Source of the DNA: Spirochaetota bacterium
GTDB taxonomy: Bacteria; Spirochaetota; UBA4802; JAFGJZ01
Reading direction: 5' to 3'
Assembly: GCA_023396615.1 (NCBI GenBank)
Contig: JAEWVM010000068.1
Location: forward strand, 1-38,326
DNA length: 38,326 bases
The first letter of the stretch is position 1; every line of letters begins with the position of its first letter. Made by a program: the position numbers and the translations under genes. This document shows positions 31,492 to 38,326 of the stretch, one piece after another. Below the pieces are notes generated by a model. That model saw nothing but the letters and a program-made list of their open reading frames with translations, was not told where the DNA came from and ran no database searches.

Positions 31492-34137
31492 TTACAGATT
31501 TTTAAGATTATTGATGCTTTCGGTGATTTTCTTTTTCAGTTCAACGAATTCATCACGTTTAGATTTTTCTTTTGCCACGATATCTTCGGGTGCCGATGAT
31601 ATGAATTTATCATTTGAAAGTTTGCCTTCAACACGTGAAAGATCGGCCTCAATTTTAGATAATTCTTTGTTGAGTCTTTCTAGTTCTTTATCGACATCAA
31701 TCAGTCCTTTAAGAGGAAGATAAATTTCAGCATCCTTAATAACTGCGGAACAATCGCTTTTTTCAGGTTTATAAGACGCATTGACTTTAATCGACTCAAT
31801 CTTTGCAAGCGATTTCAGCTGGGCAGATTCTTTCTCGACGATTTCTCTGACAAGCGGGCTTTCTGTTTTGATTATAAGATCAGCCTTTCTGTCAGGCGCG
31901 ATATTCATCTCTCCGCGTATATTTCTTATCTTATAAATAATTTCCTGAAATACGGCGGTTTCATCGGATTCTTTGCTGAAATTAAATTTAGGATCGGTTT
32001 CCGGATATTTGGTTACTATCAGCAGATTCTGATTCTTTTCCTTGATTTTACTCCATATTTCTTCTGTAATAAAAGGCATAAACGGATGGAGGAGTTTGAC
32101 CGATTCTTTGAGAACATGAAAAAGAACTTCTTTGGCGCAGTTTGCGGATTCTTCTCCGGAATGACCGTATAGACGGGGTTTGGTAAGTTCAAGATACCAG
32201 TCGCAGAATTCATTCCAGAAGAATGAATATACGGATTGCGCCGCATCATTGAATCTGTATTCGCTTAATGCTTTTGAAATTTCATCTATTGCGCAGTTGA
32301 GACGGAAAAGAATCCATTTATCGAAACGTTCGAGCGCCGCTTCATTGATTCCTTTTGAAGAAAAATCTTCGCCGAGATTCATGAGAACGAAACGGGTCGA
32401 ATTCCATATTTTATTAGAAAATGCCCTGTAACCTTCGATTCTCTTTTCCGACATTATTACATCACGGCCCTGTGCTGCAAACATCGCAAGAGTAAATCTG
32501 AATGCGTCCGTACCGAATTTATCCATCATTATCAGCGGATCAATTACGTTTCCTCTTGATTTGCTCATCTTGTGACCGTGTTCATCGCGTACAAGCGCAT
32601 GAATATAGACATCCTTGAAAGGAACGTCTCCCATAAACTTCAAGCCCATCATTATCATTCTGGCAACCCAGAAGAATATAATGTCAAAACCCGTAACAAG
32701 TACTGCAGTCGGGTAATATTTTTTGAGTTCGGCTGTTTCGTCAGGCCAGCCGAGAGTTGAAAACGGCCAAAGTCCTGAACTAAACCATGTGTCGAGAACG
32801 TCTTCATCCTGTTTGATATTAGTTGACGAACATTTTGAACATTCGCTCGGATCTTCCATTTCGACATTTATATGACCGCAGTCTTCGCAGTAAAACGCCG
32901 GTATCCTGTGACCCCACCAGAGCTGACGCGAAATACACCAGTCGCGGATATTTCTCATCCATTCGAAGTAAGTTTTTTCCCAGTTTTTAGGAACGAATTT
33001 TATGCGCTCATCTTCGACAGCTTTTATCGCTTCATCTGCAAGCGGTTTAATTTTTACGAACCATTGACTGCTGATATATGGTTCAACTATTGTTGAACAT
33101 CTGTAACAATGTCCGACTGAATGTGGATTGTCTTCGATTTTTTCAACAAGACCGAGATTTTCGAGGTCTTCAATTATTTTTTTGCGGGCGTCAAATCTGT
33201 CGAGACCGGTGTAAGCTCCGCCGTTTTCATTGATAAAACCCTTAGGTGTAAGGACATTTATTTCTTCAAGAGAGTGACGTTTGCCCATTTCAAAATCGTT
33301 TGGATCGTGAGCCGGGGTTATTTTTACCATGCCCGTCCCGAAGTCCTTGTCAACATAAGAATCCGCGATGATAGGAATTTCACGGTTGATTAGCGGAAGA
33401 ATCAGTTTTTTCCCGATTACGCTTTTGTATCTTTCGTCATCGGGATTAACCGCGACTGCTGTATCTCCGAGCATTGTTTCGGGTCTTGTTGTTGCTACTG
33501 TTATGTGTCCGCTTCCGTCGGCATACGGATATTTTAAATGATAAAGTTTTCCATTAAGGTCTTTATATTCTGTTTCAATGTCAGAAAGGGCAGTTTCGCA
33601 TCTAGGGCACCAGTTGATTATTCTTTCTCCGCGGTAGATGAGACCTTCTTTGTATAGAGTAACAAAAACTTTACGTACAGCTTTAGAAAGCCCTTCATCG
33701 AGAGTGAATCTTTCTCTTTCCCAGTCAAGGCTCGCTCCAAGCCGTTTGAGCTGGCTCTGTATCATGCCGCCTGATTCGGCTTTCCATTCCCATACTCTTT
33801 TTTCGAAATTTTCGCGTCCCATGTCGTGGCGCGATTTTCCTTCTTTGGCGAGAAGTCTTTCAACGACATTCTGAGTCGCTATTCCCGCATGATCCATTCC
33901 CGGCATCCAGAGAACTGATTTACCTTTCATGCGGTTCCATCTTGTCAAAATATCCTGAAGAGTATTATTCAGTGCATGTCCCATATGAAGAGAGCCTGTT
34001 ACATTCGGAGGAGGAATGACTATGCAATATGCGTCTTTATTGTCTTTTTCATCGGCGTGGTAAAAATTACCTTCATTCCATGCTTTTAGCCATTTTTCTT
34101 CTGTTTCTTTAGGTTCGTAAGATGTCGATAACTGCAT
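31492..34137 (-). CDS. valS: Valyl-tRNA synthetase
   Basis: ValS attaches valine to tRNA-Val. The 881-residue protein has the HIGH-type motif in PPPNVTGSLHMGH (His51-Met-Gly-His54), the editing-domain TTRPETM (216-222), the KMSKS motif (523-527), a Cys zinc site YCEDC/CSKC (Cys417, 420, 433, 436), and the C-terminal coiled coil (about 815-881, LKGLIDVDKELERLNKELSK and following residues). I start at ATG 34137, since GAGGAAATT precedes it; another in-frame ATG at 34161 is unlikely. A promoter TTGACA/TTCAAT lies upstream. Confidence 0.97.
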   Translation of the reverse strand: MQLSTSYEPKETEEKWLKAWNEGNFYHADEKDNKDAYCIVIPPPNVTGSLHMGHALNNTLQDILTRWNRMKGKSVLWMPGMDHAGIATQNVVERLLAKEGKSRHDMGRENFEKRVWEWKAESGGMIQSQLKRLGASLDWERERFTLDEGLSKAVRKVFVTLYKEGLIYRGERIINWCPRCETALSDIETEYKDLNGKLYHLKYPYADGSGHITVATTRPETMLGDTAVAVNPDDERYKSVIGKKLILPLINREIPIIADSYVDKDFGTGMVKITPAHDPNDFEMGKRHSLEEINVLTPKGFINENGGAYTGLDRFDARKKIIEDLENLGLVEKIEDNPHSVGHCYRCSTIVEPYISSQWFVKIKPLADEAIKAVEDERIKFVPKNWEKTYFEWMRNIRDWCISRQLWWGHRIPAFYCEDCGHINVEMEDPSECSKCSSTNIKQDEDVLDTWFSSGLWPFSTLGWPDETAELKKYYPTAVLVTGFDIIFFWVARMIMMGLKFMGDVPFKDVYIHALVRDEHGHKMSKSRGNVIDPLIMMDKFGTDAFRFTLAMFAAQGRDVIMSEKRIEGYRAFSNKIWNSTRFVLMNLGEDFSSKGINEAALERFDKWILFRLNCAIDEISKALSEYRFNDAAQSVYSFFWNEFCDWYLELTKPRLYGHSGEESANCAKEVLFHVLKESVKLLHPFMPFITEEIWSKIKEKNQNLLIVTKYPETDPKFNFSKESDETAVFQEIIYKIRNIRGEMNIAPDRKADLIIKTESPLVREIVEKESAQLKSLAKIESIKVNASYKPEKSDCSAVIKDAEIYLPLKGLIDVDKELERLNKELSKIEADLSRVEGKLSNDKFISSAPEDIVAKEKSKRDEFVELKKKITESINNLKNL

Positions 34138-34172
34138 AATTTCCTCAATATGATATAACAATCAATGTGAAA

Positions 34173-34201
34173 ATTGAAATTTTGCAAGGTGCGGCTGTCA
34201 A
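34173..34201 (-). promoter_or_regulatory. valS promoter
   Basis: On the minus strand, TTGACA (34201-34196) is 17 bases before TTCAAT (34178-34173). It lies in the 70-base gap after the TPR gene, so valS can be transcribed independently of the upstream ATPase operon. Confidence 0.55.
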
Positions 34202-34207
34202 CAGTTT

Positions 34208-35188
34208 TTAGGGTTTATTTTTGGAGAAATATGATCCGAACAGTGATTTATCTATTTCAATAAGTCTTTGAGATATCTGGGATAATATTGATAGGTCATA
34301 ATTCTGGAAATGATAGTAATCATAAAGCCATAGGTATTTATTGATTAGACGCGGAAGAACATTTGATTTTTTGAGTTTCTCTCTTGTCATTGACTGATAA
34401 GATTTTTCAAGAGAAGCTATGTCTTTTGTAATTAGTTCCGCGGTTTGCTGGCTGATCTTGCCTTTTACATAAAAAATATCCATGAGAAATCCGTAAACAG
34501 GAACCCATTCTCTGATATCCTCATCAGGGTGTGCTTCTTTGGAAGCGCTTGTGAGTTCGTTTATCGGTTCACATTTGATGAGTTCAATGTCTATAGCCGT
34601 CGGATTGATGAAAAATGCTTCTCTGAATAAAAGAAGCGATTTGGGTGCTTCTCCCGTTTTGAAATATGCGGCTGCAAGAATGGAAAGCAGTTTCGGATCA
34701 TTTTTGAAAAAACTTTTTGCATATTCCAGAGTTTCTATTGTTTTCGGATAATCTTCAAGAGTCAGAAAGCATACTGCAAGGTTCATAAGAAGGCTGAAAT
34801 TATCAGTTGGTGATTCCTGATTTGCAAATGCTGTTTTGTAATGCTCGCTTGAATTATAGTAAATATATTTTTGAACGGCCTTGAATGCGCTTCCGCCGAA
34901 AAAATTCTTTTCTCTGGAATAATTTTCAAATTCATTCCACTGGTTCATTAAAAAATCTGCGCTTTCCTTTCCGTTGCTCAGAGATGTCAGGCCGGGAACA
35001 CGGTTAAGCCAGTAACGCGACGTGCGGTATCCCGCTTCAACTCCAGGATAATCGGGTTTGTTGTTCATTATGGAATCAAAAACTGAGAATGCGTTCAAAA
35101 AATCGCCGTTTTCAAGAAAATCAAGACCACGGTTCACAGATTCAACAGTTTTATCGTCCGAAAAAGTTAATTGATCGCCATTGTTCAT
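34208..35188 (-). CDS. Cytoplasmic TPR protein, third gene of the YhaN/SbcD-like unit
   Basis: The 326 residues carry no signal peptide or membrane helix. TPR-like helix pairs are visible at NRGLDFLENGDFLNAFSVFD, MNLAVCFLTLEDYPKTIETL, ILAAAYFKTGEAPKSLLLFREAF and others. The C-terminal third is helical and charged (KDIASLEKSYQSMTREKLKK, PRLINKYLWLYDYYHFQNYD). The function is unknown; TPR proteins bind other proteins. Its ATG shares one base with the TGA of the ATPase gene (TGATG), a strong sign of co-translation and joint work. Confidence 0.72.
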   Translation of the reverse strand: MNNGDQLTFSDDKTVESVNRGLDFLENGDFLNAFSVFDSIMNNKPDYPGVEAGYRTSRYWLNRVPGLTSLSNGKESADFLMNQWNEFENYSREKNFFGGSAFKAVQKYIYYNSSEHYKTAFANQESPTDNFSLLMNLAVCFLTLEDYPKTIETLEYAKSFFKNDPKLLSILAAAYFKTGEAPKSLLLFREAFFINPTAIDIELIKCEPINELTSASKEAHPDEDIREWVPVYGFLMDIFYVKGKISQQTAELITKDIASLEKSYQSMTREKLKKSNVLPRLINKYLWLYDYYHFQNYDLSILSQISQRLIEIDKSLFGSYFSKNKP

Positions 35189-37311
35189 CAGAATTTGACC
35201 GTTTGACCTATGCCGGAAAAGAGTTTATCATCGCATGTAAGTATTATAATCTGCCTTTCAGATGAAAATTCCGACAATATGCTGAAAAATTTATCTATTT
35301 TTCCCTTATCCAGATATGACGCGGGTTCGTCAATTATTAAAGGAAGTGAAATATTCGAATTTTTCATTGCTCTTCCCATTGCAAGCTTGAAAGACAGAAG
35401 TGCCGAGTATCTAAGGGATGTGTTTTTTATTGAGCTCAAGTCGCCTTTTATCAGAGCATCCGTATCTTGTTTATTTACAGAGTTTGAAGTTGTTATTTCT
35501 GAGAAAATAGCAAAAGTTTCTTCTGCAATCCGGGCGAATGCTCTATTTTCAAATTCGGCTCTTGCCTGAGTCATATTTGTAAGTATAAAAGAAGCACTTC
35601 GGTGTGATGCTTTTAAACTTTTGAGTTTTTGTTCGTGAAAAAGCTTTCTTTGATTCAGTGATTCGCTCTGACTGCTTTCTTTTCCTCTGGCTTGGAGTTC
35701 TTCATTCATTCTTTTGAGAATTTCAATATTACGTTCAAGTTCATCCTTTAAAACTGTAACTTTCTCTGAATTTCCTTCAATCTGTTTATTGATTGCGGTG
35801 TTCTTCGAGTTTCTTTCACCGTTTATGCTCTCAAGTGACTTCAGGAGTGCAGTTCTGTTTTTCTCAAGATCAAGAATTTCCTGTCTGACACTGTTTATTT
35901 TTTCTTCAGGAAACAATGAATTTTCAATGTCTTCTATCTCATTTTCATTTTCAAGAAATTCCGAGTATTCTTCGAAATACTGAAGAAGAAATTCGAACAT
36001 GTCTTCAAAATGCTCTGAAGATACCGCTATATCGCTTTTTGATAAAATATCTTTAAGTTCCGCAACTCTTTGATTGAAAAGTTCTTCCAGTCTATTGCTG
36101 ATGTCTTTTTTTAATCTAAACCGCATTATTGCAATAGAAAGTACGGATATAAATAATCCTGATGATGGAATGAGAATTTTATGAAGCGTCTTGATTTGTT
36201 CAAAGTATTGATGAAAAAAATGGACTGCTAGAGGGAAAGCCAGTGAAGCGCAAAAAAAAGAAGCAGTTGCCGCATAGCACAAATTTTTCAGTATTCCGAT
36301 TGTTTTTAATCTTTTGATCAATGAGTCTTTTGCATCAATCGCATATTTGTAGGCAAGCTGAATGTTATTGAGATTATTTCTCTGTGTTTCAGAAAGATTT
36401 AAAAATTTTGAAAATCTGTCATTGAGTTTTTGTTTTTTTGTTTCTATCGCTGAAACTTTGCTTTCTTCAGATGCAACAAAATTCTTAAGTCCGTTGAGTT
36501 TGCTTTCTATTATGAAAACATTTGCAAGAGATTCCTGTGATTTATGAAGAAAAGCTGTTCTGCTCTCAATTTCAACAAGTTCATTTTCAATGCTGCGGTT
36601 ACGGTTTTCTATTTCAGATAATTCTTGTGATAGTTTATCAATCTTTGAAAAATGAACATCAAAAATTTGAAGTTCTTTCTTGATTTTCTGAATTTCATTT
36701 TCATGATAAAAAATGTTAGAAAGAAAAGAGTTGTTTATTCTGGATGATATTTGGTCTGAATATATACTTCGTTTTAGTTTTGAGTGTATGTCTATGAACT
36801 TATCTTCAGAAAAGGACACAATTTTATTAATATTGTCGTAGCTATAGTAGGGTTCAAGAAATGATTCGAATGGAGAAGAGATAAATGAAGCATCAATAAA
36901 ACCCTGAGGAGTTATTGTTGTTATCAATCTGCAAATTATGGAGTTCGAAAGATTCTGCTGTGATTTTATTTTATCAGAAAACTTGGCAATGTCGGTATCG
37001 CCGGCATAAACTTCTTTTCCGGTACCGGATGAAACATCTGCGAACGTTATTAGACTGCTGCCGTTTCGGATAATAGTCATTTTTTCGTTTTCATCAGCAA
37101 GTGTCATATTCACATAAAGATTGTTCCACATATCCTCGGATAACATGCGGTATTCTTTTTGTATTGCGAAGGCCGAATCTATCATCGCTTTTGCGAAAAG
37201 CGATTTTCCTGATTCATTTCCGCCGAATATTATTGTTATTGGATTGTCAAAATTGATGATCTTGTTTTCAAGAACACCGGTTTTGGCAGCTATGCATTGA
37301 GTAAAGCGCAA
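35188..37311 (-). CDS. SbcC/YhaN-like ATPase with two membrane helices
   Basis: The 707-residue protein has the SMC/Rad50 plan: N-terminal ATPase half with Walker A GGNESGKS (30-37), long coiled coil, and C-terminal half with Walker B LPLIIDEP (Asp661-Glu662) and D-loop SYLD. Two membrane helices (about 343-366 and 379-397) interrupt the coiled coil, as in YhaN. The ABC signature is unusual: where the family has LSxG or LSQGT the sequence reads KNTSLRYSALLSFKLAMGRAM (NTSLRYS in place of the signature). I chose TTG 37311 because GGAGG is seven bases upstream and the start then reads MRFTQCIAAKTGVLENKIIN, the family's N-terminus; it overlaps the upstream gene by 22 bases. A membrane-tethered DNA-end or DNA-structure ATPase is inferred. 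Confidence 0.82.
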   Translation of the reverse strand: MRFTQCIAAKTGVLENKIINFDNPITIIFGGNESGKSLFAKAMIDSAFAIQKEYRMLSEDMWNNLYVNMTLADENEKMTIIRNGSSLITFADVSSGTGKEVYAGDTDIAKFSDKIKSQQNLSNSIICRLITTITPQGFIDASFISSPFESFLEPYYSYDNINKIVSFSEDKFIDIHSKLKRSIYSDQISSRINNSFLSNIFYHENEIQKIKKELQIFDVHFSKIDKLSQELSEIENRNRSIENELVEIESRTAFLHKSQESLANVFIIESKLNGLKNFVASEESKVSAIETKKQKLNDRFSKFLNLSETQRNNLNNIQLAYKYAIDAKDSLIKRLKTIGILKNLCYAATASFFCASLAFPLAVHFFHQYFEQIKTLHKILIPSSGLFISVLSIAIMRFRLKKDISNRLEELFNQRVAELKDILSKSDIAVSSEHFEDMFEFLLQYFEEYSEFLENENEIEDIENSLFPEEKINSVRQEILDLEKNRTALLKSLESINGERNSKNTAINKQIEGNSEKVTVLKDELERNIEILKRMNEELQARGKESSQSESLNQRKLFHEQKLKSLKASHRSASFILTNMTQARAEFENRAFARIAEETFAIFSEITTSNSVNKQDTDALIKGDLSSIKNTSLRYSALLSFKLAMGRAMKNSNISLPLIIDEPASYLDKGKIDKFFSILSEFSSERQIIILTCDDKLFSGIGQTVKF

Positions 37312-38326
37312 ATCCAGTCCTCCGAAATTATTGATCCGTTTTTGATAATGCAAAAAATCATCCGTGACAATTCTTTTATATCCACATCTTCCGGTATTTG
37401 CTTTGAATTTAGCAAGTCGAAAAAATCTTTCCACATGCCGCTGGTTTCAATTTCCGATGATAACTGCTTTAATGATGGAAAAGAATTGTCGTCCATTTTG
37501 ACTGATTTATATTTTTCTCCAAGATTAAAATTATCTAATGGAAAATCTCTCATTCCGTCAAACTTGATATAAAGACGTGTTTCGGAGTTTTTTGCTTCAT
37601 TGACAATAGTTTCGATTTCATTCAAATTAGTGCTTTCGCAATCAATGATTAATGATAAGAATTTTGTACTTTTCAGCGGCAATCTTTTTATTTCATAAAT
37701 TGAATCATCTGATGTCACTATATTTAAAGAATATTTCGTGGAATTTTCTTCGGCAGAGAATGCTTCCGCATGACCCGGGTAGGCAGCTATTATTTTCCCG
37801 GAAACTTTAAATATTTTAGGTGTGCTGATTCCGCCGAGAGCGTAAAAATCAAGTGGAAGTTTTTTGAAAAATGTCTTCATTTCGATTTCATTTTCCGCAT
37901 ATTCTTCAATGTTTAAATTGAATAAACCGATATGAAAACCGTCATCAACGCATTTATCTGTTAAAAAAATATCATCTTTTCTGGAAGATCCGTAAAAATA
38001 TATTTTTTCATTACCTTTTTCAATGAGAAAAGGTTCATTATCTTTTGTGAATATCTTATCAGCCGATTCAATGTTAAAATTAAATTCTTCCATCATTCTT
38101 CTTTCTTCTTCCGTAAGAAGGATGATAATTTTAGCGTCTATTCCGTTTCTATCTGCAAAAACTTTGTTTAATTTATCTATCAAGTCGCTGGAAATGCTTG
38201 TGAAAATATTGCCGGGTATAAGAATTGCATCCGCATCAGATGAATCTTTGATTGAGTTTTCGAGCGTGATGAGACGGTCTTCATCCGATACTGGAAGAAA
38301 ATCATCTGATAAACCAAGATCTAAAT
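37290..38326 (-). CDS. SbcD/YhaO-like protein with apparently lost metallophosphoesterase motifs, 5' end outside window
   Basis: The frame is open from the window edge; 344 residues are visible before the stop at 37290. The plan matches Mre11/SbcD/YhaO proteins: an opening LDLGLSDDF (family aDLHLdspF), ADAILIPGNIF (family VDFLLIaGDlf), HIGLFNLNIEEY (family IgllHgsve), LPLDFYALGGISTPKIFKV (family fDYiALGHiHkpqvi), then AAYPGH. Every metal ligand position I can line up is replaced: motif I DxH to DLG, motif II GDxxD to GNIFT, motif III GNHD to LTEEER, motif IV GH to FN, motif V GHxH to GGIS. The reading frame has no break, so it is not an ordinary pseudogene. It is likely an inactive nuclease subunit that keeps the ATPase contact. 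Confidence 0.75.
   Translation of the reverse strand, partial: LDLGLSDDFLPVSDEDRLITLENSIKDSSDADAILIPGNIFTSISSDLIDKLNKVFADRNGIDAKIIILLTEEERRMMEEFNFNIESADKIFTKDNEPFLIEKGNEKIYFYGSSRKDDIFLTDKCVDDGFHIGLFNLNIEEYAENEIEMKTFFKKLPLDFYALGGISTPKIFKVSGKIIAAYPGHAEAFSAEENSTKYSLNIVTSDDSIYEIKRLPLKSTKFLSLIIDCESTNLNEIETIVNEAKNSETRLYIKFDGMRDFPLDNFNLGEKYKSVKMDDNSFPSLKQLSSEIETSGMWKDFFDLLNSKQIPEDVDIKELSRMIFCIIKNGSIISEDWICALLNA

Noticed and set aside
37312..37434. Extended N-terminus of the YhaN-like ATPase starting at 37434
   Set aside because: It would overlap the upstream gene by 145 bases and add residues unlike the family; TTG 37311 has a good GGAGG and gives the family start.
435..37771. 16-base identity AGAGAATGCTTCCGCA near 435 and near 37755
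   Set aside because: One copy is inside the SbcD-like gene and the other before a GNAT gene; a single short match in AT-rich DNA is expected by chance.
1..38326. CRISPR array, insertion sequences or a replication origin
   Set aside because: I saw no regularly spaced repeats, no transposase gene and no dnaA or DnaA-box cluster in the window.

Overview
The window is AT-rich DNA, densely coded and mostly on the + strand, from a diderm, rod-shaped, probably free-living or anaerobic bacterium. Evidence for this: a complete MreB-MreC-MreD-PBP2-RodA cell-wall elongation cluster, a lipoprotein with a lipobox, a signal-peptide protein with a probable outer-membrane barrel, a bactofilin, c-di-GMP enzymes (HD-GYP and GGDEF) and a STAS-domain protein. 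This mix would fit a spirochaete or another deep-branching diderm phylum, but nothing here proves the lineage. GTG and TTG starts are used alongside ATG, and stop/start overlaps (ATGA, TGATG, TTGA) are common, so most genes sit in tight operons.

Layout. 1-1600: the 3' part of a VapC-type PIN toxin, then a GNAT acetyltransferase and a cysteine hydrolase. 1599-2688: a lipoprotein on the minus strand, then a roughly 350-base gap holding a decayed tRNA-Val-like sequence and a promoter whose spacer is a perfect LacI-family-type palindrome. 2689-4302: a glycoside-hydrolase-like barrel protein driven by that promoter and closed by a clear terminator. 4428-8540: a four-gene operon (serine O-acetyltransferase with an extra four-cysteine motif, REC-PAS-HD-GYP phosphodiesterase, a tail-anchored protein and a secreted protein, both unknown). 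8741-11984: glmS, a VOC protein and an RlmI-like methyltransferase. 12037-19938: two unknown membrane-anchored proteins, then mreB-mreC-mreD-mrdA-rodA and comF. 20032-22910: STAS protein, a 73-residue TPR-like protein, bactofilin, AmrS-like radical SAM enzyme and folD.

22911-23130 is a GC-rich gap with strong folding potential and a promoter; it may encode a structured RNA. 23131-29886 is a long co-directional run: metallopeptidase/propeller/barrel protein, hisB-hisH-hisA, GAF-GGDEF cyclase, GerMN protein and CYTH protein. comM follows and converges on valS at a perfect 15-bp inverted repeat.

The right end (34208-38326, minus strand) is the most unusual part. It is a translationally coupled set of an SbcD/YhaO-like protein, an SbcC/YhaN-like ATPase with two membrane helices inside its coiled coil, and a TPR protein. 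In the visible SbcD/YhaO-like protein every metallophosphoesterase motif appears to be replaced, so it looks like a pseudo-nuclease kept with its ATPase partner. This is the best candidate for an undescribed system.
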